A stretch of DNA of 64,000 nt from Valencia hispanica (lineage: Eukaryota > Chordata > Actinopteri > Cyprinodontiformes > Valenciidae), in the NCBI GenBank assembly GCA_963556495.2, contig OY747705.1:28262501-28326500 (forward strand), written 5' to 3'. Positions within the stretch are counted from its first letter, which is position 1; the number at the start of each line of letters is the position of its first letter. Of the stretch, positions 1 through 37,411 are shown piece by piece. The notes under the pieces are model-generated. The model did no database searches and was not told the DNA's origin. It saw nothing but the letters and a program-made list of their open reading frames with translations. A program made the position numbers and the translations under genes.

Positions 1-360
1 ACAAACACAATTTCAATACAATAGGCCTGCTCGCCACTATTTAAAGGGCATACGACGAGCCTTGCGCTCCACAAACTCGTCCACTATGCTCTGTATGTCC
101 CTTTTCTTTGCTCTCTCATTCTCTTTCGACAACATGCCAAGTCCAGTCAGTCTCTCTTGTCCCAGTATGTTCCTCAAGTGGTTTATAATGAGTTTCAACT
201 TGGAGAATGAGCGCTCAGAGGTTGCAACGATGACGGGAAGTGTCAAAAATAAAAGGAGGCACATTCTCCCATCTCCCCTCTGCTCTCTGCCCTTTTCCTT
301 CAAGTACAAGTTAGTTTTGGCACAAACATTTCGCAGATGGTGTGCCAAAATTCCGTGCAC

Positions 361-1234
361 TGTTTTCGCTGCGCTGTGATTCGTCGTAGCTGATGTGTGC
401 GCACTAAACAGCAGATTCGAGTGGTTGAAATCAATACGGTGAAGTTGTAAACAAAAACATAAAAAAATATTTATAGTAGGAAACGATTAATGATAAGCTG
501 TAATTATGTTTGTATAAAAATGAAAGCAGACATGTGAATATTTTTATGTGACTTTACATTCAGAACAGGTTAATGTGAAAGTTTTCTGCAGGGGAAAATC
601 TGACACTAGTGCATTTCTTTCACACAGGGTCTTACATGTTTGGGGTTTAAGTGCAATTTGAAATTCAGTTTGTGCGTGTGATTTTTTTCCCCTGTTGTGA
701 TGGTTCACATAGAACTTCAGATTTCTATTGCTCAAGTTCTCAAATGGTATTCTACAAGTGTTCACATCACAAGCTACAACTGCATGCGTTTTGGCTAATA
801 TATAGTCCTTCATAGTCCAAGCGCTTTTTGCTTGCTAGCTTTTACAAGCTCATGTAGAAGTTAGAGGTTAGATCATAGAAAGTTACTCTGAGTGGATAGG
901 ATGTGGGGGAACTACTGCCCCCTACAGGGTTGGCAGGTGGTGAAAATATTCGTAAAAAAAACCCCCCCGCTACGTGTGCACATAGCCTAAGCTTTATTGA
1001 CAGACTAAACCAGAGGTTTCAGCCATTAATATTATAACGTGTCATAAAGTGTTTAAAAGATTAAAATGCATCAAGATAAGCCTTTAATTTCAATTACTAT
1101 CAATGACTTTTCTTTGTATTTACTGATGTTACTCAGATCTCTTTATTTGTTTCTGTGTCTTACAAACTTATTCATGATAAAAAGAGGTGTTTGAAAAATG
1201 AATTAATTTAATTCTTAGTCAAAATTAGTTCATT
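361..1234. other. Intron sequence between hAT blocks, mostly unrecognised
   Basis: It should contain the hAT core if the relic is colinear, but no clear motif was read. An 89-codon open frame on the minus strand (544-813) resembles nothing I know. A short poly-A/poly-C run sits at about 954-968. Confidence 0.4.
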
Positions 1235-1371
1235 GAAGAATAACAAAATGACCGGGGAGGCACTTAAAATATATTTTTTACGTTTTGTGATATTTATCGA
1301 TAATTATCGATATCGATCAATATTACTATTCCCTTTATCGATATGCTCTTTTTCTATATCGCCCAGCCTAC
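1235..1371 (-). mobile_element. MITE of the GGCTGGGCGATAT type, inserted in the hAT relic
   Basis: Read on the minus strand it starts ggctgggcgatatag at 1371 and continues with tatcgat-rich sequence, a pattern common in teleost non-autonomous DNA transposons. It begins immediately after the hAT coding block ...NMSG. The distal boundary is approximate. Confidence 0.55.
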
Positions 1372-2040
1372 GCACCACTCATATTCACGGCCCCATCATA
1401 GCCCTGTCCGCGGCATTTTGACAGATCTACTCCATTTTTCTCTATAGAGCCCAAAACACTTCATTGATCTTTATATCTGTTCCAATGGAATAAAACGGCG
1501 CTTCGTTTTTTAATTATTTATGTCAGCTTTCACTCTTTGAAACAGGATGTAAATAATCTCTTCTTGAATCTGGTGACTTAGGTATTTCACTGATCCTTCT
1601 GGTCGGTTGATTAGCTCTTTCAAGACAGGGTCGTAGCGAGCTAAAAACTCAATTATTGACAGAAAGTTGCCAGGATTTCCCTGAACTAAAACTTCCCTGT
1701 GCCCCTTGAATGCCAGGTTGCATGAAGCCAGCGTTAGGGTGACATTTATAATGCGCTCCAGGACCTGTCTCTAAAACAAGGCTGCATTGTGCACATTCCT
1801 CTCCATTTCAGCATCTATTGTGCTGTTGGGTTTCCACTGCTTGTATACTATGCATGCACCAAGATGTGTTTTTGTGGATTCATGCTTCTCAACTCTGGCA
1901 GACAGATGTTTCCAGTCTCTTATGCCGTTTACCCATGCATTGTTGTAATGCGGGGTATTACGGTTGGTAAAAAGCCAGCAAGGCTCACAGCAGTAATTTG
2001 GGGGAATTCCACACCCAGCTGCAGGGAAGTTTCATTCCAA

Positions 2041-2865
2041 CTTTAGTGGTAGAGGTGTAATAACTTTCTGAAAAACACAGATTGTCGTTGTCAGTGGGAA
2101 ATGTTCTGTATGGGCCCATGTTAATGATGTATCTTTTAATGTTGGTGTCCAGCCCTCCCAGCCCCTCCCAAAAGCCCCACCCCTGGTTTGAGCAGCTTGA
2201 AAGTGAGGTTGGGGCATTGTTTCAGGGATACATGGGGAAAGTGTGTTGTTCTCTAAACTCCATCTAGATGTTTGCAGATAGTCTCCACATGAAAAACCCA
2301 ATAGATTACAGAACAGCTGGATGGTATTTTTTAAGCTTCAAAACCAGCTACACGCCCTGCAAGTTCATAGCTCAGTATATCGGCAAAATGTGCACTTGGG
2401 AACACAGCAGGGTTCACTCGGTCTGCTGCATCTGACCACCCCACAAGTGCAACTTGTGCTATCTATGTCTAGAGCTCTAAGTAGCTGTTTGGAGGTGTAG
2501 TGAGATTGGCATGAGTGCTAGGATAAGTATTCATTTAATTCACAAATCTGGTAAGCCACGAGAGGTTCTTTTTGCCATGTAGTGGTTGCAGCAAGCATAT
2601 GGAAGAAGGTGTTTTGTTTAGATCAGACCAAAGCTGAACTTTGTGGCCAAAGTGTTGTATGTGACAGAAAACTAACATTGCATTTTGCCCTGAACACACC
2701 ATCCCCACTTTACAACGTGATGGGGGCAACAACAGGGAAAGCGGGTAAGAGTTGATGAGACGAAAGAAAAAGATAAACATTGCAGATCTTGACTTGAGAC
2801 TGTGGTTGAGATTCTCCTTAAAACCAGACAACAAACTTAAACATCCAGGCAGAACCACCTACTGC
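2041..2865. other. insr intron sequence, nothing recognised
   Basis: Short overlapping open frames on both strands carry no recognisable domain. No TIRs or tandem repeats were seen. Confidence 0.5.
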
Positions 2866-3048
2866 AGTCCTCGGGGGCCAGTGTCCTGAAACTTTTTGAT
2901 CTGTCCCAAGTCCTACACACCCAAACGAAAGGAGTGAATTACCTGCTCATACACCCAAGTTCTACAGAGTCCTACTAATTTTGTGATTCAGGTTGTTGAC
3001 AAAGAGGCACATGTAAAAGTTGAAGGACTAGAGCTTGACACCTGCGGT
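2866..3048. repeat. Short non-autonomous DNA-transposon repeat
   Basis: The left side reads cagtcctcgggggccagtgt and the right end, reverse complemented, reads caggtgtcaagctctagtcc. This is the known teleost pattern in which both ends contain AG/CTCCAGTCCTCGAGGGCC-like inverted sequence. Degraded; boundaries are approximate. Confidence 0.6.
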
Positions 3049-3054
3049 TTAGAT

Positions 3055-3330
3055 CAAAGCACATTCTCATTTTAGTACGGTTCGGTCAAAGTCCAGACCT
3101 AAATTTCTTTGAAAATCTGGAAAATTGAAAATTGCTCATGTAACAATCTGATTGATCTTCAGTCTTTTTTGTTTCTCAAAGAAAAACATGCAATACCGGC
3201 CCCCTGATCCTTTAAGAAATTCACCCCAAAAGACTAGCAGCTGTAATTGATTACAGGTGGCTGTACAGGCAAAGGAGTCAGCAGGTCTGAATACAAATGC
3301 ACAACAGTTTTCTGATTATCTGTGAAAGCT
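3055..3330 (+). mobile_element. Tc1/mariner remnant, 3' part
   Basis: gtcaaagtccagacctaaat encodes the QSPDLN signature of Tc1 transposases, followed by GluAsn. Further right, ccaaaagactagcagctgta and gtctgaatacaaatgcacaa match the usual downstream part of teleost Tc1-like elements. Stops interrupt the frame. Confidence 0.7.
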
Positions 3331-4025
3331 TTTGAAAATTGAAAAATCTCACTATTGGCGCTCAGTTGCCTCCTAGAGGAGACGGACACACCGCACACGT
3401 CAGGCCTGGCTGCTTAGTTGACAGTCAGCCTCTCTGACCAAATTCTCTTTGGTGAAATGAAAGCAGGTATTAGCTAGCAACTCTTTATTTTCAGGCTTTC
3501 AGTCATTCAGGTTGTTTCCATGGCGCTGCAAGACTGATGCTGTTGACTATTGAATATAAACTGTGGTCACTAAATCTCTCTGCAGATGTCTGAAAAGCAG
3601 CGGTGTTTGTGCGGTTAAATCTTTGAAGCTCTTTACAGCTGCAGCATTTCTGCTGTTGTTTTTGATCTCTGATTACTGCTAGTTGTCAAGCGTCATTGCA
3701 ATTTAACTTAAACCCCAATTATCCATCTAGGATGTTTTTACCTGTTCAGGGAGTGTTGCTTTCCCCCTGTAGTTCGATTTAGAGACTGTGGTTGTGTTAG
3801 TTTGGGTAGATATGTAAATGTGGGCTAATAAGAGCTTTTATTGGAGCTCAATATCAATCTAGTAAGATCTGTGGCATTTCTGAGAGGTGAGCTTTAAACA
3901 GAGTTTGTGTATTTGTGTACTAATGTTTCTCCCACAGTTTCCTCAAACTACAATAAAAATAATGTAGGTCTGTCTGTGTTGCTTGATATGAACAGACTTC
4001 TTCCTCTTGTTCTGCTTTTCCTCAG
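3331..4025 (+). other. insr intron just upstream of the first exon in the window
   Basis: No gene or repeat recognised. It ends in a pyrimidine-rich tract (ttcctcttgttctgcttttc) and the acceptor AG at 4024-4025. Confidence 0.6.
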
Positions 4026-28713
<24,688 letters not shown>

Positions 28714-30200
28714 CATCTCCTGCCCAGCCCCTGCCCCTAAAATGACTAGTGACACTTACCACCCTCACACCTCCTCTCTTTCAGTCAATTTTTCTGTACC
28801 CTGCAACCGTTTTCTAACAATTTTCTTATTCTTAGAGAAACCCAGATCTCAGGACATAGAATTTTCTTCCTCATGGCTGCCAAACCACGGCATGCAAGGG
28901 ATGCAAACGCCTCTTTTTAACTTGCTCCACGACACATCAGACTTTATATTATCAAAATCTCTGGTAATAGGTTGACACCATGTTTCCAGGACTCCTTGTG
29001 ACGGAAACAATAATAATAATGAATAAAAAAAATCAAAACTGTGAACACAGCAAACCTTAGACAACCAAGAAGGCTGCTCGACCTTCCCCACCACCCCCAC
29101 CCCTCCCAAAAAAGAAAGAAAATCCCCCACCCCCTTCTGCCGAACTGCATTTTCCACACTTGTGCTTTTAACTTTTTTTTTGTCTCCAAATGAAATCTTT
29201 TTACTCTGATGGTGGCCTTTTAAAAAAATACGTGGCCTATAAACTACAGAATCGTGTCTAAGTAAATTCCTTTTTTTTTCTTTTTGTACAATGACTTAAT
29301 CAGTGAGATGAATTGATCTTAGAACAAACATCTATTTCTGGAGGAACATTTTCTTTTGTCTGTTTTTTTGGTTCTGCAAAATTCCAAACTGCACACAGAT
29401 TTATTTGGTGTTTGGTGAATAGTTTTAATTTATTGGTTTTATCCTTATTTCCCTCCTTTGTTTGTTTCTGTGTCCTCACTTTGTGGCTGAAGGATATTTA
29501 AACAGTTAAAATATGGACAAAAGAGTTCGTCAGACTGACCAATAGCTGCTGCTTTGATATATTATAGTGGGTATATAAATATATATAATATATATAGTAT
29601 ATATAAAATAATGGCGTTTCTTTGCCAATATTTTATATATAATATACTGTATAACATTGATAGGGTTTTTTTGTAAATACTGTAGTTATTTGTGTTCTTC
29701 ATCAGAGGCTTTTCTTGTGTTTTAATGTCTGTTTTTCTTTATTTCTTTGATAATAATTTTTGTTTCTTTAGCCCCAAAAATTACACTAATCTACCGTCGT
29801 TGCTCTCTGTGTCTTAGGCATCAAGCCCTTGATTATTTTTTTATTATTTAATGTTACTTCTTTGGGTGGAAATTTTTAATATATGGAGGCAACTTTACTA
29901 CTGCAGAAATAATTTTAAAAGAAAATCAGGAGAAGAATCCTAAAAGCTTTACGAAAGGGGGAATGAGGCCTTTATCGGGTCAAAGTGCTCCTGTTAAGTG
30001 TTCGTCTGCTCTCTGGCCAGATCACAGTTTGCCTTTCAATCCATTGGGTTTTTGGGGGGAGAAAGAAAGATTTCAGCTGCAAAAATTTGATGTGGAAATT
30101 ATGGAGCTTTTAGTTGTTCAAGTTTCATCTCAGTTAAGGATTGTGTTAATCCCGGGTCTTGGTTAGGAAGGCAGGTGAAGTGGATGATGTTTGGAATTAA
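28714..30200 (+). other. insr 3' UTR region (end not determined)
   Basis: AT-rich DNA after the insr stop with no coding signal. An AATAAA hexamer lies at 29022-29027, but the true polyadenylation site cannot be set from sequence alone, and vertebrate INSR messages often have much longer 3' UTRs. A C-rich tract lies near 29085-29140 and an AT dinucleotide-rich tract at 29560-29650. Confidence 0.55.
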
Positions 30201-33200
30201 ATCGGTGAGACTTGCTGTTTCAGACTAGATAAATCTCCCACAGCTCATTGCTCCTGCACTGCCGTCGCTTCTTCTAAGGCTTCCTGTCGTCCGTTTAACT
30301 CTCCTCTCCAAATAGGTCTGGTGGAAATTTCCATGTTTCCTGGCCGAGGGCCGGAGAGAGATGCGGAAAGTTCCAAATGTATTCACAGCCGGCAGTCCTG
30401 CTCTCTGTTCAGCACACCGGGTGGGATGGGGGAGGATCATGAGTTGATTGTTAATCCTTTTCTTCTCCCTGCACGGCCTGCAGCAGCTATTTCGCTCAGG
30501 ACTGACATTCCAGGATTTAGTCAAAACTCTTCGTCCCCTCAAAATCCAGTTTGGCTGACATCTTTGAACTGATTTGCTGTGTTATTCTATGGCTGCTTGG
30601 GGTTTTAGGAGATAAATACTCATGTGGTCGTGTCTTTTTATGCTTTTCGCACCATAAGCCCGGAGTTGAAAACGTTCCTATCAGCTAAAAGATTTCCATT
30701 CACAGCAGATGGTCAGGAAACCTGAAATGGCAACTTTTCTCTAATCCTGAGGACATAGATACTGTGATTGCCAAGCCAGCTGAGCAGCATTCATCATTTA
30801 AAGCTTGGCCTGAGTCAGAGATAGCAGAGAAGCTGCCTCCGTATCTTACCAGTGCCTTTTTAATTTTTTTCCAACAAAACCAGAGCCTCTTCTAGGCTGA
30901 TGTAACATGCAGAAAACCACTCCCGGTGCCCTCTCTGGTTTTGTTTTGACATTGCAAGAAAAGCAAATGGTTTCTGATATGTTCTTTGACACAAGAAGTC
31001 ATGTTTGGGTCAGTGTGGAGTCTGTATCGCTGGCAACCAGAGTAATCGGAGGTTGGGATTTTACAGAGGTCGACAAATTTGTGGGCACAACTGGTGAAGA
31101 TTTTGTAACGACCCTTTAAAATCTACGGTTTCTGTATTGCAATAGCCTAATCTCACACTGAACGATTTGGGGCAAATCCAGCCTATAATTTGAGAGCAAC
31201 AGTAGTACATTTACTAGAAACCAGAATTATTCCTTTAAAAGAAATTGAACCTGGTTTTCTTTTAAATTTAGGTCTGGCGATTTTATGTCAGGTGAATCAT
31301 TTCTGTGTTGATTTAGAAGTTAGAAAAATGTTTTAGGACATTTATCCTCCTAGAAGACCCTTTTACTGATTCAGTCCACCAGATTTTTATTATAAAATCT
31401 CCTGATGTTTTAAAGAGTTCATGAAGTCATTACCTCCAATCACATTGCCAGGACTATTTAAAGAATAATGGCCCACAGCATCACAGATCCTCCATTTCGC
31501 TTTACAGCGGACATGAAGTCATTTTTAATAAGATTTTAGTCTAATTTCACCACTTAAAATCCCAGAGGAGTTTAACAAACTCCACAGTCACGTTTGTGAT
31601 GGTTGGATCAAAAAGGCTTTTCCTAAGCTCCTTACGAACCACTTGGCACGTAGATAGCATCTAATAGTTGCTATGGAGACTTGGCAAACCCAGGATGCCA
31701 CGAATTGCTGCGATTCCTATGAACTTTGGTGATTTTTTAAATTTACCTCCACATTCACACTAACTGTAAGCGATGGCAGTTGAAATCTAAGTAAGGATGA
31801 AATAAAGAAATGCCTCATTTACATTTGTTTTAAAGAAATTTGGTTCAAAACAATTAGTTTTATTTGTTCTGTGAGATTCTGCTACAGCAACAAAAACAGG
31901 AATTTATTTGAAGGCTTTTTTTCACACACATACCAGGTGTAACGAACACATTTGTCCACGTCTGAGTTTTAAAAAAGTTATTTTAAGGATATAAAATCTT
32001 GAGCTCCATGCTTGCCTTACCAGCGCCATGCTTGAGATGTAAATGGGCAACAAAATTGGAAACTTATTCAAATGTAACAATACTACCTTGGTAATTGAAA
32101 TTCAGCCTCTTAAGAATATTCCATCATATATCTTTAAAGTTTCCGGTACAATCACACAACAGTAAACACTAGTTTGTAGGATGGTCTCTGGTCTCGTTTC
32201 CATATGCAATTTTTAACTTAAGACAGTGCCCGTATCTTTGGAAATAATTATTTATTTTAAGCCGAACACATTTCGCTTGGTAATTGAGCATCAATGAGGT
32301 TTTAGGTAGTGGGTGGAGTGGGTCAGTTGTTGTCCGTGTGGCGGAGCTGGCGGTGAGCAGCTCTGTTAGTAGTTAATGTCGTTGTCTTTGTTTGGCCAGA
32401 GTCTACCTCAGTGCAGGAGGAGGAATCAGTTCAAAGAGCCTCAATCATCCCCACTGCCTTCTCAGTATCACTACAGAGAAAAATCACTAAATCCCACATT
32501 TCAAACACAGTTTTCATTTAGTTAACTCTCTCCTGCCTCCTTTTATAAATCCAGTTATCTCTTCCTTTTGTGTCAGGGAGAAACCTTGCATTATTTTTGA
32601 TTAAACAAAAACCATGGAGCTTCGTTAACAGCTCCTTCCCCCCCACTGCAGCCACAGGAGGAAGCGCATTACCTCTAGACTGCGTCTCCGTGATCACCAG
32701 CTTGCAGCCAAAGCTAGCCAAGTTCAGTCAGGGACCTTATGCTCTGTAAATTACCTTTCTTGCATTCATCCTCATCTTGTCTTGAGTCTGATTTTGACAT
32801 TTGTGTATGTTTTTTTTTTTTTTTTTCAAACTGTGAATATCAAGAGATCACCTTTTATTTTCTGTCAACGCCATGGATTCGGTGGGTCTGTTGGGGCGGA
32901 TGATGACCCAGAAGTGCGGGCCAGTTAAAGAGATGCTTTTCCCTGCTGCAGAGAAGAAAAGCCTACTGGGACAATCCTGTGTGCCATAAACAAAAACTTT
33001 TAACAGATATAAGATCTTGATTGTAAATTTTTGTCTCAGGGAGGCGGCTCAATGCTTTGTCTCAAGAGCATAAACAGGAGGAGGAAGAGGAAGAGCTACC
33101 TACCTTTTTATCTACTCTGAGTCAATTAAAGATAATCAGGAATCCTCATCTGGCTCTGATGTGATGTGGTTCAGACTGCCCTCTAGTGGCTTAAAGGGGG

Positions 33201-36200
33201 CAATGCAGTGCCTTCTTGAGACCATTGGCACGCCTGACTCGAACGGTTCCCCAGACTGGCCTGTCTCCAACAATCACAGATTTTTCCATCTCCAAACACG
33301 AAACAAAAACTGGGTTTTTTACACATTCTGTTTCTTTTTCTTTTTCAGATGTAATTGCAGAAAAAAATGCAGTAATTTGTGATTAAGAAGAAAATCAAAA
33401 GGAAACATAAACTCTAAATTGCTGAGCTCCAGCTTAGTCTGTTTGTGGGATGAGAAATGTGTTCCAACTTTGATGTTGACAGATCTTTGCTTCTGAGAGC
33501 TCTGTTACAAAAGTGTACCCCCGCCAACAAAACGCATCATTTGCAAAACTTACAATTTATAATAAGCTCCTCAAAATGTAAATAGCAGCAGATGTTGTCT
33601 GTCTGGGAAAATGGAAATAAAGAGAAGCACTTGCTAAACTTTTGTTGGGTGAGAACAAAGCAGATTACAGTTTATCATTTTTGTTTTAAGCAGATAAAGT
33701 ATTACATTTTATAGATGTTGATTTCTATTTTTTTAGCCAAAGTAGGGGAGGATAACTACAATACCTTTTTCTGACTGTAAAGTTTTCCTACTCTTGTACA
33801 TGATGAATTTAACATTATCAATGTGTGTATATATCTTTCTAAATTTAAGATTGATATTTCTTCTTTCTGTTTTTACAACCCACCACACAGAAACATGTCA
33901 TCTGTTCATATTTAATCAAGGGCAGCAGCCCTCTAGTCTGAGGGCAAGACGACAAACATGTGGCCTCAAACTTTTTGTAATCCCACGATAGTCTTCTGAA
34001 TGTTGGCCGCGCAGGCCCACTCTTTTTAAACTGAACCTCGGTTGAAGTAGCATGTCGACTGATTAGCCTTTTCTTCTCTCACCATTATGTCTCATATTCT
34101 TTATTTTCAATATAAAACAACTTCAAACAAAATTCCCTTTCCTTATTTCAAATTTGGGGGGAGAGCTGGAAAAGACCACTGCCTGTGTAATTTGAAGAGG
34201 AGTTACAGGAGAAGAGATGCAGAATGAACTAAAAAAGAAAAACTAACTGGTGCTTTGAGAAGGAGTACGGTTTCAGGTTAGACTATAAAGCTCTTCCTGC
34301 AGAGTCAAACAAAAGATTGAAATGTTTATGAATTTGGTAAATCCCTGTTCAAATGATTTTCATTTAGCTGTTTTTATTCTTTTTATTATAATTTAATTAG
34401 TTATTATAACCTTTTAAAAACTCACAATTTTTTATTATTATAGGGGAAGAGAGAATATATGACTATTTCCTAACTGTTTGACCTGCCCTGGTTAACCAAT
34501 GAGTGGATTATCATCTAGTGGTAAAGTTTGAGATTACAACTAACTGATTCTGTCTTGCTCTCCTAATCATGTGGCAGATTGAGCCTTTCACAAGGAACAT
34601 TTGTAGGCCTACCTTCTGCTTATTAAGGCTCACATTAACAGTTACTGTATGATTTTTTTTAAAAGGCTTTCATTTTATTCTAATTTTAATGTCTCAACAG
34701 CTTCTTGAATTTGCCCAAACTTTTGTTGTTGTTTTTTACATATACATATAAGTTGGTTTGCATAAGTCATCGCAGCCATGTAACGCCCAGACAAAACACT
34801 CAACAGGCTAAGCTTATGAAACATCTCCTTTGACCGAATCCACCAGTTTTATTTTCATTTATAATTTCTGATTGGTTGCAGAAAAATGAAAGCAAATGGA
34901 GCCTCCTCATAGATTTAAAGAGAGCTAGTGGTCTCCTTCAGTTCAGTCACCTTCTGTTTGTTGTTTTGTTTAAACCATTGTCTGATTGCTCCTCTTTGTC
35001 CTCTCTAAGTGTCTTCTCTCAGTGCACATAGGCGGTTTCCCAGATTTCTGTATTTAGTCCTGCAAGATACCTCTTTATCAATGTGTGTTTTGTTGCAGAT
35101 GTGTTTATTTTTGGAACATGTGTATACATTACGATAAGACGTTGTGAATGCAGACAAAGGGTATAAATGTGTGTGTGTGTGTGTGTATAGTCCAACCCCC
35201 CAAAACCGGCAAAAACCCCACGGAGATTGCTTTATTCCCCTCCTACTCACCTCACACTGGATCCAGATGTGCCATGATCTATCTTTCTGTACCACAGACA
35301 GCAAACGTGTTGGAGTTCCTCTCACCCAAACACTTAAAACACAGAGATAAATGCTCATTGTACATGATCAAAAAATTGTGCCATGACTAAAGGAACGCTT
35401 GACAATTTATTTTTTCTATACGTTTTCAAAAGGAGAGCCAAGTAGTGACATGTAAAGAAAATGTTGCAATGATATGAAAATTTAAAAAAAATCTTGCTGT
35501 GTGTAAATTATTCAACAATTAACTGTTTATATTAAAATTATGAATAAAATTATTGGAGAATATGTGCCTTCTTGCAGTCCTTTATTGCAGAAAGTTGTGA
35601 GGGTTTTTTTCAGGTACAAGCTTCTCTTAGATCTGGTGTAATAACTGTATCTATCCAATGAGCCTACTACAAAAAAACATTGGTCTAAAACCACAAAACC
35701 TATTTGCACGTTAAAGTTTTACAGATACACACTAAGTAAACATGTTATTTATTTTTGAAAGAACCACAATACATTTTATTTTCTGTTTTAGGTTTTAAAA
35801 GCAATAAAACACCTTTTGTAGAATGAGGCTTTTGATTCTTTTCCATACTTATGGGAAGATTTGGAAAAACCTCTAGCCTTTTTTTAAAATGCACAACATT
35901 GCTGCCAATTAACTAAACAGGGCCTTGTCCAATTAATCCTTAAAAGCCTTTAATTTTACTTTTTGTAATTATCACAGTCCCCACATGTTTAAAATGTACG
36001 GCAAACTTTCAGTTAAGTTCACCCTGAGGTAGTTTTTTTTTTTTAGATAAGAGCAAATGTATAAAGCATAATATGGAATATATTCTAAAAATTTAATTTA
36101 GCTCATTTTTAACATTTCTAGTAGTTATTTAGTCCAAAGGTAGTGAAGTATGATCTGGTAGATGAATGTTAAACACTGACCAAACAAGACATTTATAATT

Positions 36201-36909
36201 AGTTTTTGAGAAATTGCTAAATTTCTGTGAATTTTATTCTAGAATATCACTAAATACAGCATATAATTCTTTTAAATGTGTAAAAAAAAAAGTATTATAG
36301 CTATCAATAATAAAATCAAAGGTCTTAAAAAAATGTTTTTATAAAAATGAATGTAATTCATGTTTTTATCAAAGGGTAAGCTGCAGCAAGTTATCTTTCA
36401 GTCATTCTTATCACAGTCATGTTTGTTTATTTGATATAATTGATCAAAAGCTAACTAGCTGGACAAACTAACAAATCAGAGTCACACAAACAGATTTCCG
36501 ATCACAGATAACTTCCATATATAACTTCATTTTAAGTTGCACACATTTATTTTATAATATACATATACATTATATACATACATATATATATATATATATA
36601 AAAGTTAATAATTATCGAGTTATTTTTTATTACATTTTTGCAGTTTAGGAACCCTTTTGTAAAGCCTCAGTGATTTCCAGCTAGGGAGCTTCAACCCTTT
36701 TATTTTAAAACCCACCTAATCCTTAGGGGGCGCTGCAGCCGATCTCAGTGGAATGGCTTAGGTTAGGTACAATATGAATGAAAAAGGAGACAGAGTCCAG
36801 AATGTAAAGCAATGAGGGGATGACTCACGGTTTTTGTAGGGGTTTTTCCACAAATATCTGACAATCTGTGATACACTAATGTGGGATTCACATAATTCTG
36901 GGCTCTTAA
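30201..36909. other. Intergenic or distal 3' UTR region, nothing recognised
   Basis: Only short unsupported frames were seen. There is a (TG)n run at 35167-35187, a poly-T run at 32809-32825 and a (TA)n run at 36577-36600. No exon with credible splice context and no conserved domain was found. Confidence 0.45.
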
Positions 36910-37407
36910 AGGGGCTATATGCAATTTTCTGAAATTTAAACTCGCGACTGACTCCATTTGGCCAAAAACGGAACTGCTCTTCCTTTCTGCTCGCTCTCGC
37001 AGCGCGCGCTCGTGCGCCGGTCGCTCTCAATCTTCTATATTTTTCGGGCACTTGTCAGGGGTTTAACTTTTTTAGTCTTATGTGGAGTTACTGTTGGTGT
37101 CAGAGTTGTCCTTGGTCTCTTCTGTGTATTCACACAATCCATTTAACTGCTTGCGAGTGCTGACTACCGGTAGTGGCAGAGTGATCTGAAACATTTAACA
37201 TGAACGCGCTTGACGTCACATCCGCAGACAGCAAGGGAAAATCGGACCCGACAGAAAATAGAAAAAAGTGGATACAGGCTTATAGGTGCACCCACTATGA
37301 GCTGACAATGTGTCAGTATGCTCATCAGGAGATGTTTGAGTCATAGATGGTCAAATAAAAAGGCTATTGTTACGTTTATTTTGGGGGAAAAGTTGCATAT
37401 AGCCTCT
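36910..37407. mobile_element. TTAA-flanked MITE (Kolobok/piggyBac-like)
   Basis: The left end reads AGGGGCTATATGCAATTTTC and the right end, reverse complemented, AGAGGCTATATGCAACTTTT. Each is bordered by TTAA (36906-36909 and 37408-37411). Length 498 bp with no transposase; the interior is GC-richer than its surroundings (gcagcgcgcgctcgtgcgcc). The TTAA duplication with an AGGG-type end suggests Kolobok, but piggyBac-type origin cannot be excluded. Confidence 0.8.
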
Positions 37408-37411
37408 TTAA

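Larger units (their letters stand above)
37..2040 (-). mobile_element. Decayed hAT transposase (ZMYM1-like), minus strand, in insr intron
   Basis: On the minus strand several blocks of one hAT transposase can be read in order. A TTF-type zinc-finger region lies at about 2040-1775 (NYCCEPCWLF, then DWKHLSARVEKHE). A block RIINVTLTLASCNLAFKGHRE and EFLARYDPVLK continues to YLSHQIQEEIIYIL at 1770-1510. DLSKCRGQGYDGAVNMSG lies near 1435-1375. The C-terminal dimerisation domain lies at 360-37 (LPVIVATSERSFSKLKLI, then QERLTGLGMLS). An in-frame stop lies near 1773, and a MITE interrupts the coding region at 1371. Between about 1000 and 360 I recognise nothing of the expected DUF4371/RNase H-like core. 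The element is dead. Family membership is from remembered motif order. Confidence 0.8.

Noticed and set aside
30225..30572. Overlapping 83-105 codon frames on both strands downstream of insr
   Set aside because: No domain, start context or splice support; probably chance in a slightly GC-richer patch.
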